64,000 bases of DNA, taken from Dioszegia crocea. Taxonomy: Eukaryota > Basidiomycota > Tremellomycetes > Tremellales > Bulleribasidiaceae. A program made the translations under genes and the position numbers. Location of the stretch: positions 1,713,082 through 1,777,081 of the forward strand of contig BCKK01000001.1 in NCBI GenBank assembly GCA_001600615.1. Reading direction: 5' to 3'. This document shows, one piece after another, positions 45,290 through 59,553 of the stretch (its first letter is position 1; each line of letters starts with the position of its first letter). The notes beneath the pieces were generated by a model that did not search any database, had not been told where the DNA came from, and was given only the letters and a program-made list of their open reading frames with translations.

Positions 45290-47775
45290 CTACGAAGCAA
45301 CTCCCAATTCCCCTAAAGCTCTAACAAACGCCGTAGGGTTCAAAATCTCCGTACTCCCATATGTAATCTTCTTTCCACCTCCACCGCCTTCCCTCTGACT
45401 CCTCGCCGCCCATTCTAGTAGATTCCCATATTCCACATATCCACCACCACCAACCACAAACACAATCGCCTCCTGATACTGCTGGCGTCCCTTCCCAGAC
45501 TGGGCCGGTGCTCTACCGCGCGTAGAGCGAGGATCAAATGATAGATAATCGTCGGTATCTTGTAATGCTTGCGTGCCGGCCGTCGTAGGCTCAGTCAGAG
45601 CTTCGACGATACGTGTGACTGGAAGTTCTTTACGGACAGGAAGCAAGTTTTTGACTCCTGAGATGAGGTTGTCAAAGCCCGCACCGGTGATACCGCCTTC
45701 TCGAAGACGTTCCGTAATCTATGCGTCAGCTCGTCATCTTCAATCGATATGCACTGGTCGTGAACTTACTCTACTTCCCAAAGCTCCGAAACCTCTTGTC
45801 CACTCCCCGCCTTGCTGTGTAGGAGCAACAACAGCCGGTTGCGTCGACATCATCGTCATCCGCGTCACTTCCCGCACCTTCTTGACATAGTCGAGCGCCT
45901 TCACATCCACACCATTCTCCTGCAATAGCTTGACCAGCTCTGCCAAATCGTCCTTGGACAAAGCCGAGTCAGGCACTGAAAGATAGTAGATGATGACCAG
46001 CCGAAGTTGATCCTCAGCCGTCGGGTTGACTGTCTGTCCCGGCTCGTCCGTCTGACCTCTGAGTGTGTTGAGAATGACAGATTTCGGCTGCTTGGTCGCT
46101 CCCTCTTCGACCTGGAAGAGATTGTCGAGACCTCGCTCTTTGATAGCCTGAAGTAAGGCAGTGGCGATGTTCATATGTGTGTCCAGGGTTTGTTTTCGGG
46201 CCGTAAGCTCGGGCAGAGCGGTGATGGCTGTTTTCAGGTTGGCCGTGCCGGATGAGAAGTCTCTGTACGACGTCAGTCGGCGGTCCGAGTTGATCTCATT
46301 GGACTAGCGCACATTTGAGACACATCATTCACGTCGCTTATCCCAGTCGAGCGCGTAAGTTCCGCCGCGTCCGTCTTGTATCGCCCAAGCTCCGTATCGA
46401 TATCCTCCGCGACTTGTGGAAAAGGATTCCCAGCATTTTTGGCCCAGAAGAAATCTTTCGAATCAATGTCGTAAGACTTCTTTTGCAATTTGCCATTCTC
46501 AGGTGACTGCCTTGTCAGCTGTATAGTACGAACACGCGAAAAACATAGCTTACCTCTACAGAAACGCGATTGAGCTTCATATCCAGGACGTCATGCACTA
46601 GTGCTTGATAGGTCCAAGAGTGAGACAGCATAGGAATGAGGTCGATATTTCGGTCAAGAATAACCAGGACTGCAAGGGTCAGCTGAGATTTCCGGGCTGG
46701 ATCACGGAGTCGACAACTCACGAGGTCTCTGTAGACTGCTCAATGTGTCTGATCCGTACGCATCCCGCCCACCTCCACGCTGGGACGATGTCGAAGCGAG
46801 ATGGTCCCGTAGCTTCGTCTCCAATTTACGCCCCACCATTTCGGCAGCATTTCCCCTCGGACACCGTATAATAGGCGTCACCGCTGTCGAATTAGTTTGA
46901 TACTCCTATAACCTCAGGCACACTGCCGCACTCACCCATAGTCACAGCAACGCTGAACAACCCCTTCGCGACCCGCTCAACCTCCTCCTCTATATCCAAC
47001 TCGCTCGCCCTCGGATCATTCAGCACGACATAGCTCGGCCGGCCCTCCACTTCTGTCTCTCTTGGTTTTGAGCCCTTTTTACCCACCGTACCATTTGTCT
47101 CATGTTTGACTTCTCTCCGGCCGAGAAGCGAGAAGAGATTGGGTGAGGGGACGAGAAAGTCGAGGAACTGGTCATGGACCGACGAAATGAGCTGCCCGGT
47201 CGATCCTGATGGATCGTCGGCGAGGATCAAAGACGCGAGTTCTTCAAGTAGAGACCGAGGGAGGGAGGAGGTGAAAGACAGGTGATAGGAAGAGTATAGT
47301 GGTGGATTGAGATCCTGCTCGATCAGCCTACCCTCGCTTGAGCGAGATTACTGGATATACCTCAGCTATTCGCTTGATGTTGGCTAGTGTTGGCGAGACA
47401 AAGTATACAGCAGGCACATCAGACAGAGGCGGTCTCTGAGAATGCAATTGCCTAGGATGGTCAGCCTACCATACATCTCCTTAAACAGCAGCATCCGCGG
47501 TGTCAGTCTCACATATGCAGTGTCACGCCCTGTTCTCGCAGATCTTGCACGCGCAATGTCGTCGCCAGGATATCCTTACTCAGCTCATCCAGTATCAACA
47601 CCTTCCAAATGAGCGTCCCATTCGTAGCCTCATCGAAAGCAGCGGACGGGGTCGAAGCGCCGCCCGTAGGGAATGCGGACGTGCTCGCGGAGCTCGACGC
47701 AGTGGTGGGCTGATTGAGATTAAGCAAGGTCAAAAGCGCATTCGTCTGAGACTGGAGGAGAGTCGGTCTTGCCAT
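45290..47775 (-). CDS. SLY1: Sec1/Munc18 family protein Sly1 (ER-Golgi SNARE regulator)
   Basis: Sly1 binds the syntaxin Sed5 and supports SNARE assembly for ER-to-Golgi and intra-Golgi fusion. About 710 residues in roughly six exons. The start at 47775 reads [20 protein letters not shown], then, after a Ser/Ala/Thr-rich insertion, [20 protein letters not shown] and [17 protein letters not shown]. Family blocks follow: [72 protein letters not shown] and, in domain 3, [20 protein letters not shown]. Near the end: [14 protein letters not shown] and [20 protein letters not shown]. '[30 protein letters not shown]' in this order identifies Sly1 rather than Sec1, Vps33 or Vps45. It converges with the small membrane protein gene and diverges from RPC1. 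Confidence 0.95.
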
Positions 47776-48112
47776 TGTATGAGATCTAGGGAGTGCTCCT
47801 GGGCCTGTAGGGATTGAGTAGGCGCACTGTATAGTTGACTGATTGTCACCCTTGGAATGCTGGAAGCTGGGCGACCCTGCTGTCAAATACCACGTCATCT
47901 TGGTCCACCCCATTACGTTAGCCAAACGTCTAACCCGTGCGTGTGTTTCCAACTTTTGGCTGGCAAGACTCGCCACCTGCCAAAGCCCTTCACACACCCT
48001 GATCTCCTCATCATTCTCATTCAGTTCTACTCCGAGCCCATTGCGTACTGCCCGAGTACTGCAGGGCTAGGTAGCTCGAGATATCTACCTGGAAGAATCG
48101 GCTTCAAGCATC
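47776..48112. promoter_or_regulatory. Divergent promoter, Sly1 / RPC1
   Basis: 337 bp between divergent start codons. The segment at about 47995-48035 is C/T-rich. No TATA box is clear. Confidence 0.4.
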
Positions 48113-51100
48113 ATGTTTCGCCCCCAATACGCCGCTATCGATCAGCAGGACAAGCAATATGTCTCCCAAGATGTACCTCGCAGAATGTACGTTCTCATTG
48201 CGTCAATCACGCCTCTGTACTGACGCTCTAAGCAAACACATTCAGTTCTCACCGTTCACCCCGAAAGATATAGTCCGTATATCCGAAGTCGAAGTCTCCC
48301 TCCCCGACCTTTACAAAATCCACGAAAATGGAGACCGAACGACCGCACCGAATGGACCGTTGGACGGTCGTATGGGTCCTAACGAGAAGGGGAAGCAGTG
48401 TTTGACGTGTGGGGAGCAGGCGGTAGCTTGTGTGGGGCATTATGGGTACATCAGGCTGGTATTGCCTGTGTTCCACATCGGATACTTCAGACCTACCATC
48501 AACATGCTGTCATGTGTGTGCAAAGTGAGTCATAGCATATTAACAATACGTGCCCCGAGCTGATGCCAGTAGAGTTGCGCACGTATCCTCCTACCCGAAG
48601 TCGATCGCACAGTCTACCTCAAGAAATTCCGCAATCAAGGACTCGAGTCTCTCCAGAGACAAACCGCTCAGAAGGCAGTCCTCTCGACCTGCAAGAAGAT
48701 CACCCTCTGCCCTCACTGCGGTGCCGCCAATGGTGTCGTGAAGAAGTCAGGCGTCATGAAAATATCGCATGAGCCTTTCAGAGCGACCAAGATGGCTGCT
48801 TTGAAGGAGGAATGGATGGCGGGATTCAATACCGTCATTGGGGAGAAGTCGGATATCAAGACGCATCTGCACAAGGCGGCCGAGGATCTGAACCCGCTAA
48901 AGGTGTTGGAGTTGTTCAAGAGGATATCAGCAGAGGTGAGTAGGCGTTAATGTTCCCCTTGGCAAAGCTGACTCGTCTAGGATGCCGAGTTATTAGCTCT
49001 ACGTCCCGACACAGGTCGGCCCGAGGACTACATCTGGCAATACATATCTGTCCCCCCACCCGCTATCCGTCCATCAGTAGCTTCCGAAGCCGGAAACAAC
49101 GAGGACGACCTGACTGCCAAACTCGCCGAGATCTCACAGAACAATCGATTATTAGCGGCGGTGATGGATGCAGGGTACGGAATAGAAAATACGATATCAC
49201 ACTGGGAGGTCTTACAACAGAACGTCGCGCTGTATATCAACTCGCAAGCGCCCGGTATGGCGGCTGCAGGTGGGAAACCAATAAGAGGGTTTGTACAGCG
49301 GTTGAAGGGGAAACAGGGGCGATTTCGAGGGAATTTGAGTGGGAAGCGTGTAGACTTTTCAGGGCGAACCGTCATTGGGCCAGATCCGAACTTACGGATC
49401 GACGAGGTGAGCTTTCCGTCTGACTTTTTTTAATTCGACTAAGCTGATGATCCCTAGGTTGCCGTGCCTGAGAAGGTAGCAATCAAATTATCCTACCCCG
49501 AACGTGTGACGTCCTACAACATCGACCTCATGCGCACCGCAATCATCAACGGTGCGAAAGCACATCCTGGTGCAAATGTCCTGGAGAAGAAGGACGATAG
49601 AGGCCAGCCTATGCGGATAGCTCTTCATGTCATCAAAGACAAGGAGAACCGGAAGAATACGGCTCGGAATTTGAAGATTGGGGATGTGGTACATCGACAT
49701 CTGCGCGATGGAGAGTAAGTCCGCGATTTCAGTCTCGGCGTCTAATCGAGCTAACGACCCAGTATCGTGCTGTTTAATCGACAACCTAGTTTGCATAAGC
49801 TATCCATCATGTGTCATCGAGCCAAGATACGGCCATGGCGGACATTTCGACTGAATGAGTGTGTCTGTAACCCCTACAACGCCGACTTTGACGGTGACGA
49901 GATGAACTTGCGTGAGTTCCTCACCGCAAAACTTCGCAGTACACAATTGATACCGCAGACGTTCCGCAAACGGAGGAAGCCCGAACAGAAGCGCTCGAGC
50001 TTATGTCGGTGAAGAAGAACCTCGTGACCCCCCGAAACGGAGAACCCATCGTCGCTGCCATCCAAGATTTCATCACTGCGTCTTACCTCCTGTCCCGTCG
50101 AGATCGTCTTTTCGACCGATCTCAATTCACCCAAATTGCCTGTTTCCTAGGCGATGCCAATCTTAAAATCGACCTCCCACCACCGGCAATTTGGAAACCT
50201 ACGCGGATGTGGACCGGTAAACAGATCTTCAACCTCCTCATGCGTCCGAACAAGGATAGCAACATTTTAGTGAATCTCGAAGCCAAGTGCAAGACCATGG
50301 AAAAGCCATCGGATCCTGATTTCCCAATGGACATGTCGCCGAATGACGGATATCTCGTCATCCAGAATTCGGAGGTGATGTGTGGGGTATTTGATAAGGC
50401 GACTGTAGGAGACGGAAAGAAGAATTCCGTCTTTGGTGTCATTTTGAGAGATTACGGATCGGACGAGGCGGCAAAGGCGATGAATAGGCTGGCGAAACTT
50501 GCGGCGAGATGGTTGGCGAATCAGGGGTTTTCATTGGGGATTAACGATGTCATCCCGGGCGCGCTGCTGCAAGGGGCGAAAGATGGATTGGTCGAGGAGG
50601 CGTACGCGGAGTGCGACCATAATATCGATCTGGCCAAGAGGGGATTGCTGCCGAATGTTCCGGGGTGTGACCAGAGTGCCACGCTAGAGCAGAAGATCTC
50701 GGGGAAGCTTTCGGGGGTCCGACAGGCAGTTGGAGATATCTGTCTCAAGGAGTTAAGCAGGCATAATGCTCCCGTCATTATGGCCACTTGCGGTTCCAAG
50801 GGTAAGTCCAAACTCATTGTCCCAAGATTACAAGCTGATTTTTAGGATCCGTCATTAACGTCGCCCAGATGGTTGCCTGTGTAGGACAGCAAATTATTTC
50901 CGGTTCACGTATTCCGAACGGTTTCCAAGATCGTTCCTTACCCCATTTCCGCAAAAAATCTCGGACACCGCCATCTAAAGGATTCGTCCGAAACTCCTTC
51001 TTCTCCGGTCTTACCCCGCCCGAATTCCTCTTCCACGCCATCTCGGGTCGAGAAGGTCTGGTCGATACAGCCGTCAAGACTGCCGAGACTGGTTATATGG

Positions 51101-53156
51101 CTCGGCGGTTGATGAAGGCTTTGGAAGATCTGTGTACGGGCTACGATCTGAGTGTGAGAAACTCGGTCGGTGGTGTTGTGCAGTTCCAGTATGGTGATGA
51201 TATGCTGGATCCGGCGTGTTTGGAGGGAGACGCCACGCCGGTGGAGTATGTCAGAAGTTGGACTCATGCTTGCGTAAGTTGGCAACTGTCTCATACGTCT
51301 GAAGACATCAGCTTACAAGTCAGCGCATTGCAGATCGCTCTGGACGTGCTCTATACCCCTACGAAATTCTTCGCATCGCTCAGGCCATCTACCCCGAAGG
51401 CCAATCCCCCGAAGCAGTCGCCGATGTCGAACCCGTCAAGGCCCGTCGAGGCGTGCGGAAGCCAAAGAAGGCCCCACCGAAGGCCCGAACAGATCTCTTG
51501 GCCGGCTGGGAAGGATGCCACGTCAAATACCGCGAGAACACATTCAAATTCATCAGGGAGAAGGTTGTCAATGTCATGGTGAAGCAGCGAGTAACGAGGG
51601 GATTACCAGCTGCGGATAATGCCGAAGAGGCAGAGGAGTATCAGGCGGAACTAGATCCGGAAGATCGTACGTCGTCCACCTGGCGACTATCGTTGTTCAA
51701 TGCTGACAATTCTAGCGGCTATCCAGGCGGTCCTGGAGAACGCCAATAAAGTCACGGAAGCCCAAGTCGAGACATTCCTTGATATCTGCCGAAAGCGATA
51801 TCTTCAATCTAAAATCGAGCCTGGATCTACTGTCGGTGCTGTCGGTGCCCAATCGATCGGTGAACCCGGAACACAAATGACACTGAAGACTTTCCATTTC
51901 GCCGGTGTGGCGTCTATGAACGTCACGCTGGGTGTGCCGCGTATCAAGGAGATTATCAACGCTGCCAAGGAGATTAGTACCCCGATTATTGCGGCTGAAC
52001 TTGTCAACCCGACGAGCGAGCATGCGGCTCGGATCGTCAAGGGTCGAGTGGAGAAGACGATTTTGTCAGATGTGAGTTGCGGCAGGTAGATGCTAGTCAC
52101 TTGACTGACCTTACAGATTGCCTCGTGCATTGAAGAATCATGGACGAACGGAGCGGCCTGGATCGAAGTGCAAATCGACCGCGACACAGTTCGCCGACTC
52201 CAGCTGGAAATCTCCCTGACATCCATCAAAGAGTCCATCGCCGCTGCTCCTAAGCTAAAAATCCCTCTTGCCTCCATCAACGTGAACGAGCGGAGATATA
52301 CCGTCAGGATCTTTATCGACATGAAGGGGAAATCGGAAGCTCCGGGCGATGGGCTGTACGAGCGTTTGAAGGCGCTGAAGCGGTCCATTTCGGATATCCA
52401 GGTCAAGGGGATGGCGGCAGTGCACAGAGGTGTGATCAGTATGGACGACAAGAAGGAGACGATTGCCAAATACGGGTCGCCGAAGCATAGTCTACTCGTC
52501 ACAGGTTATGGTTTGTCGGAAGTCATGGGGACTGATGGTATGTTTTGCCACTCGTCATCTGGATCCAGCGCTGAACAACAGGTGTCGACGGTATCAACAC
52601 TACAACCAACCACGTGATGGAAGTCGCGAGGGTATTGGGTATCGAAGCTGCCCGTCTGACGATCTGTAATGAAATTCAACACATTATGGCCTCACACGGA
52701 ATGAGTATCGATCCCCGACACGTCATGATTCTTGCGGACGTCATGACGTACAAGGGCGAAGTCTTGGGTATTACCCGGTTCGGTGTACAGAAGATGAAGG
52801 ATTCAGTCTTGATGTTGGCCAGTTTCGAAAAGACTACCGATCACTTGGTAAGCTTTCAAAAGTTCTCGTTTGAATGATTTCGGCTGATTCGGTAGTTTGA
52901 CGCGTCGTTGTTCTCGAAGAAGGATGCAATTCAGGGTGTGTCGGAATGTATCATCATGGGTACTCCAGCACCGGGATGCGGGACCTCATTGTGAGTTTCC
53001 AGTATAATGAGCCCAAAGACTGTAAGCTGATCTCGCGCCAGAGCGTCAATCGTCACTCCTGCTCCCCTCATCGCGCGTCGAAAGCCTCTACTCTTCGAAA
53101 CGGCATTCAGAGCCGGCAAGGCGAGACTGGCAGGCCCAATGGTAGAGGCGCACTAG
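48113..53156 (+). CDS. RPO31: RNA polymerase III largest subunit (RPC160)
   Basis: Catalytic subunit that makes tRNA, 5S rRNA and other small RNAs. About 1,440 residues from 14 exons. The start at 48113 reads [20 protein letters not shown]; the first intron joins VPRR to [20 protein letters not shown]. Marks: zinc cysteines in [20 protein letters not shown] and [10 protein letters not shown]; clamp and rudder regions; [20 protein letters not shown]; the catalytic triad in [13 protein letters not shown], where an intron splits the last His codon; [20 protein letters not shown] and [17 protein letters not shown], which are Pol III-like; [20 protein letters not shown] (trigger loop). The C-terminus after an intron with acceptor GCCAG reads [15 protein letters not shown] and ends VEAH. 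The '[16 protein letters not shown]' phrase distinguishes Pol III from Pol I and II. Confidence 0.97.
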
Positions 53157-53489
53157 CGGGAGGGTTGAGAGTCGGTCAAGACGAGGATGAAACGGTGTAC
53201 AGGGGGAGAAATGTGGAGGGGGCGGAGATTGGATGTGCGATAGTTTTGAACGGGCTTGCCGTGCTTCTTGACTCAACATACGAGCAATTGATTATCACTT
53301 TGACGACATTTTTATGCAGTACCTTGTTATATTTCGTCTGCAAGTCATAGGCACAGGACCCGCAGACAAGTGATAAGCAAGTGCATCCTTCCGTACATAG
53401 GGAGACCTCGTTGTTTCACAAAGCGCACATCTTGCATCTATACTATCATGAGTCGGCACACATCACACAGCTCACAACGCAAAGGCTGC
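53157..53489. other. Convergent intergenic region
   Basis: 333 bp between the ends of RPC1 (+) and the UMP kinase gene (-), holding both 3' UTRs. No gene or repeat was seen. Confidence 0.45.
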
Positions 53490-54856
<1,367 letters not shown>

Positions 54857-55045
54857 GCTAGTCCGTGCGCAATCATTAGAGGTCCGTGCTGGCTGAGACG
54901 GCTGAGACCATCGACACTTGATTATCTTGCAAAGAGGTGGACAGACGCAGGATATGATACATGACTGAGCCAAAGGCCCGGAGCTAAGAGCTCCTCAGTT
55001 TGTACGTCGCTTCTACTACCCGCCTGCCCCGCCATCCCTGCTCTT

Positions 55046-56226
55046 CTACTCGTCGTCTTTCATGCCTGGTTCGTCCCCTCTCGCATCGTCCAGTGCCCTG
55101 CTGGCCATCTGCTTGAGAATATCTGGACGATCTGCAAACTCGATCAATCGGAGTCGGAGAGAGTAACAGACTGGAAAAAAGTCAGCTTCTGTTCACACTC
55201 CGCGGCCAGCCCAAGATTGATGTATTTGACAACTTACCTCTTTCAATCTTCACTAACGAGCGAGTCGTCTCGTCCTGCTTTTTCGATAGCTTGTGGAGCT
55301 GATATGGAGGTATCCCGTCGAAATCTGGACGTCAGCCTGAGTGTACAGTCTGTCCAAAATGCAGCGAACTCACAAATCTTGACTGTGCGTACAAATTCGC
55401 ATACTGCAAGTGGCGTCTCATGATCTCCAGTACTCAACGCTATAGTACATCAGCCACGTTCTGTCACCGCAAAGCCATCTTGAGCTAAATGACGGACATA
55501 CCATTTGTAGCGTATCGCATTAATTCCCCCGTCAGATCTGACATGCCCAAAATGTAATCTTCAGGAGTGACCACCACAAACTGATGATGTCAGCCGTAGA
55601 TCTTAGTCTTTACCGCGTAATAGTCTAACATAAGTCAAGCAGTCACGTCGCGAAGCCAACTTACAGGTTCACCAGTCTGTGAATCCGAGAGCTCTTTCTG
55701 AACTTCGGCCAAGGATATCAAGCGGCCCGTCTCAAGGTAGAACAAGAAAGACACTGCTTCGATGTATTCCTCCAACCCAGGAGACCTGGCGGGTCAGTTC
55801 TTGCACCTCATTCGCTTCGGCGTCGCAGAGAAGGGCCAACTCACACGGGCCGTTGCCATCTCCAAAAGCTTTCTGCGGATTCCCCACTGCCCAACTCCGC
55901 CCTGATCTTGGCAAAGTTCCCAATGATCTCCTTATCTTTACCCTTGCCATCTTTGATATTCTTCGCCCGGGCTGCAGGGCTAGATGTTGCCCCTCGGTGG
56001 AGGTGGAAGATCAGTTTCTTGGAGAGTTGGGTAATGGAACGAGACAAGATAATGAGGCGTTCTCGAGTTTCAGTCTGGTGATAACATTAGCGGGTGATCT
56101 ATACTATATTCCTACTGCACAGCTTACATCGCCGTCCAATTCTGCCCTGTAGGCTTCAAATGTTTTCGCAAGGTGTTGCCTCCTGGTCAAAGCGGAGGAG
56201 GATTCCGCCATCATGACATCGGCCAT
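55046..56226 (-). CDS. Translin-associated factor X (TRAX)
   Basis: TRAX pairs with translin to form the nucleic-acid-binding ribonuclease C3PO, and is the catalytic partner. About 275 residues in some eight exons. The start at 56226 reads MADVMMAESSSALTRRQHLA. Conserved helices include RLIILSRSITQLSKKLIFHL, LEEYIEAVSFLFYLETGRLI (with the acidic pair EEYIE that in other TRAX proteins contributes metal-binding glutamates), TPEDYILGMSDLTGELMRYA, GDHETPLAVCEFVRTV, GIPPYQLHKLSKKQDETTRS and CYSLRLRLIEFADRPD. The acidic site and 'YILGMSDLTGELMR' favour TRAX over translin. A basic insertion (ARAKNIKDGKGKDKEII) lies between the first two helices. No translin gene is in this window. It sits 190 bp upstream-to-downstream from the UMP kinase gene on the same strand. 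Confidence 0.9.
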
Positions 56227-56500
56227 CGTGACTCTTCAGAGTTTGGAAATTGGTATCGGCGCTCTTTGATGCTTCGGAGTTCGCAACGGAGGGGATCAAG
56301 GAGGCTCAAGCGATGTAAGAAGGTGATGTACATAGCAGGAAAGGATTTTGGATGTCGATGTCAGAGCTGGTCACTCAATTTGTCACAGTGCTGACGTCAC
56401 GTAAACACGCTCAGCTCCAGCTCACTACTCCCCCTATCTCACCTAGGCATTGCTCTTCCACTATAGATACTCATACAGGCTAGACCCCGGATCTGTCGAC
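56227..56500. promoter_or_regulatory. Divergent promoter, TRAX / Exo84
   Basis: 274 bp between divergent start codons. The half near Exo84 contains CAGCTCCAGCTCACTACTCC. No TATA box is clear. Confidence 0.4.
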
Positions 56501-59343
56501 ATGGCATCCCTTCGTCGGCCATCTCAATTTATCCCTGCGGGCCGAGGTCCTCCCCCAGCTCCTCGCGAACCGGTGCCCTCGAACCTCGGTGAGCCCGAGA
56601 GGCGCAGGGATGCGCGGAAGAGCAAGGTCGGAGATGCCATAAAGCGTCGCATGAGCATGAGGTTAGTGCACTGATATACGAAGAGTAATAAAAGGACCTG
56701 ATGACTGACGTTCAAGGTATGCGGGCCCAGATCAGCTCTACTCTTCCGCTCCACCCATGCCCGGTGCGCCCGGATCCTCATTCCTCGATGGCGACCCATA
56801 TCAGGGCCTGGCGCCTCAGCCAACTATACGAGAGGAGGAAGAAGATGATCTTCCGACAGACATGGGACAAGGCGTATCTCGGTTTGGCCAATTCTCTGCG
56901 CCAAGCTTCGCAGTAGGCGCTGGGGCCGCTCCAGCCGGTGCGCGGAGGGTCGCAGCTAGTAGTGGAGACGAGGCGATTCGGCGGCGTGGAGCGGTGGATA
57001 CTACGCGAGAAGACGAGTGGGACTTTGAGGAGATGGGGAAAGATGGGTTCGATCTGGCGGCTTACATCAAGAAGACTCTTACTGGGGCGGACGAAGAGGA
57101 GAAGAAACGCTTCAGGGCTGCACTGGAGAGGTACAAGCAGCAGAACGCGAAGGATATGCAGCGGAGCGTTTTCAAACAGTGAGCTGCTTTCCGTTTCCTA
57201 TGTACTCAGCTCATCATACAGTTACGCCGAGTTTGTAACTATGTCGAAGGAAATATCGACATTGGAGAATGATATGCTTGAACTGAAGGAATTGCTGGGC
57301 CAATGGAAGGATCTGCCTCAATTGATGGGCATGAGTGACACTCTTGCCCCAACGCTCGATAAGAGCGGTAATAGTGAGTCCTTGAAGACTTGACACATCG
57401 CCATCGCTGATCGCGGTCAGTTGATCGTAAACGAACGCTCCGCAATTCCGTCCTAGACCTCCAGCAACTATACCGCGCCCAGCTCACTACGCTATGGTCG
57501 ACTGTCGAAGGGTCCCAAAAATACCTCCCACTCGTCCCTGGTCGACATCTGGTGTTTGAAACGCACAACTTTGTCGAGCTCAATCCGGCAACATACAAGG
57601 CAAAGCAGTCTGTCAGCCTGTTTTTGTTGAGTGACCTACTGCTCATAGCCGGTCGGAGGCGGAGCAAGACTGCTGCTGCGTCCCTAGGCGGGGCGGATGA
57701 TAAAGGGCGAGAAAGGGGCCGGATGGTTGCGGAACGATGTTGGGTGTTGGCGGACCTTGTCGTCATCGATGTGAAGGACAGCGGAGGTACGTTCTTCCTC
57801 TTCTACTCGTTCAGACGGGTTGAGCTGATGTTTAAGATCTTACGAACGCGCTGAAGATCCGACGAGGCAAAGAGGTGTGCGTGTACCGCACATCCAGACC
57901 GGAAGACAAGAAGGCGCTACTTGCTGCGTTCCGACAAGTCTCGCAAGAGCTCAGCGAGAAGAAGCGGAAAGATAGCGAAAAGGAGCAAGAAAGACGTAGG
58001 ACCATGTGGCACGGCGATGTGAGTCATTTCGCGCTTATCATGGGAAGAGACTGACACCCTAGGCTGCCAATGGACAGAATAAGGCGGCTAGCTTGTTACA
58101 ACCTAATCGGCCTCTATCAACTATAGGGGGCTCGCTAGCCGACTCCAAGGATCTGCGGTGGATCGATGACTTTGGTGACGAGTTGACAATGGCGATCGCA
58201 ACTCGAGATTGGGAAGAAGCCGTCGAGCAGGTCGAGAAGGGTCAGTTTGGTTTAATAGGAAAGATTGCATCCCGGAACCTTAGCTCATAAGTGCAGGCGA
58301 GGAACTCCTCAAGATCGCAGCTCCGAACCCATCTGCCTTGTCGCTTCTCACAACACGGATGAATCATCTCCGGCCGACTTTAATCACATCCCTATCTGCC
58401 GATCTCGCATACCCCGAGATCCGCAAATCCGAGACCATCCGCCTGATCCACCTTCTGATCCGCCTTGGCCAGCCGCAAAAGGCTCGAGATGCCTTCCTAG
58501 GCGCACGGCACGATTCTATACTACGCCTGGTCAGGGCTATCCGAGCCGAGGGGGATATCAGTCTTTACGTGAGCGAGCTGGCGGTAGTGTGCTTTACGGT
58601 TGTCCGCAATACTGGGGATTGGTATATGACTTCTTTCAAGGAGAACGGGATGGCTTCTGGTCAGTGCTCAATTTCTTGCTTATAAGGCAAAGCTGATGAT
58701 TCAGGCTTCATCACTTGGGCGAAACAACAAATCGAGCTATTTGCAGAAATGTTCCGACGACAAGTCTACGCTCCAAATGTGTCTAATCAAGTTGCTGAAG
58801 AGTGCATCCGGGTCACTGCATCTCATAATCGGAAAGTAGGTCCATCATGTTTGCATAAGTACCTCCACTAAGATCCAGCTGCTGCGTGATGTGGGTCTAG
58901 ACTTCACGTTCCTTCTCACTACCATCCTCCAACCTCCCACATCATCTACTTCCCCCTCTGCACTTCCCACATTCTCATTCCCGGACCCTACGCCAGGACC
59001 AGCTGCAGGATTCCAGACCCACGATTTCTCATCACCCTTCGCCGGATATGTCATCCCCCAAACACCGATGGATGGGCCAGCGCAAGGCGGGATGGCGACT
59101 TCTCCTAGCGATGTACTGCAAGACTACACATATGGGTATGGGAATGATGAGCAGGAAGCGGAGGCGCAGAGAAGTAAGGCGACGAGAACGGCGCCCTTGG
59201 CGATTGCCAGGAAGGGCAGGTCGGGTGGGAATAGGCCTGGAGTTGGGGAGTATACAGAAGGGGACAGTCCGGGACTGGGTCCGAGATCGGCGAGAGATGG
59301 GGGAAGGGGGAGATATGAGGATGAAGATGAGGACATGAGGTGA
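56501..59343 (+). CDS. EXO84: Exocyst complex subunit Exo84
   Basis: Part of the eight-subunit exocyst that tethers secretory vesicles to the plasma membrane, an effector of Rho/Ral-type GTPases. About 790 residues in roughly ten exons. The start at 56501 reads MASLRRPSQFIPAGRGPPPA. Domains in order: a Pro/Gly-rich N-terminus; a coiled coil (FDLAAYIKKTLTGADEEEKK, then EFVTMSKEISTLENDMLELK, LKELLGQWKDLPQ), the typical Exo84 phrase; a PH domain (YLPLVPGRHLVFETHNFVEL through RGKEVCVYRTSRPEDKKALL); and helical bundles of the Exo84 C domain (WIDDFGDELTMAIATRDWEE, RPTLITSLSADLAYPEIRKS, SLYVSELAVVCFTVVRNTGD). The last 130 residues are disordered and end in an acidic/Arg run (RYEDEDEDMR). 'VLFSDLLL'-like PH core reads SLFLLSDLLLIAGRRR. 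Confidence 0.93.
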
Positions 59344-59553
59344 TGAGCGTGATGTTGTGTAACATAGATGTACCATACTGCATATCTGATGCCAAGGTAT
59401 ATGGTGCCCATGGGGAAATATCCATTAATCAATCCTTTATTCCCGACTACATATTAGATCAACACCTTGACACCAAGTATATCTGATCAATGTCCCAAAA
59501 CCCGCTACTCCGCGCCTCTACAACATCCTCCATTGCCAGGGGTAGACAAAGCC

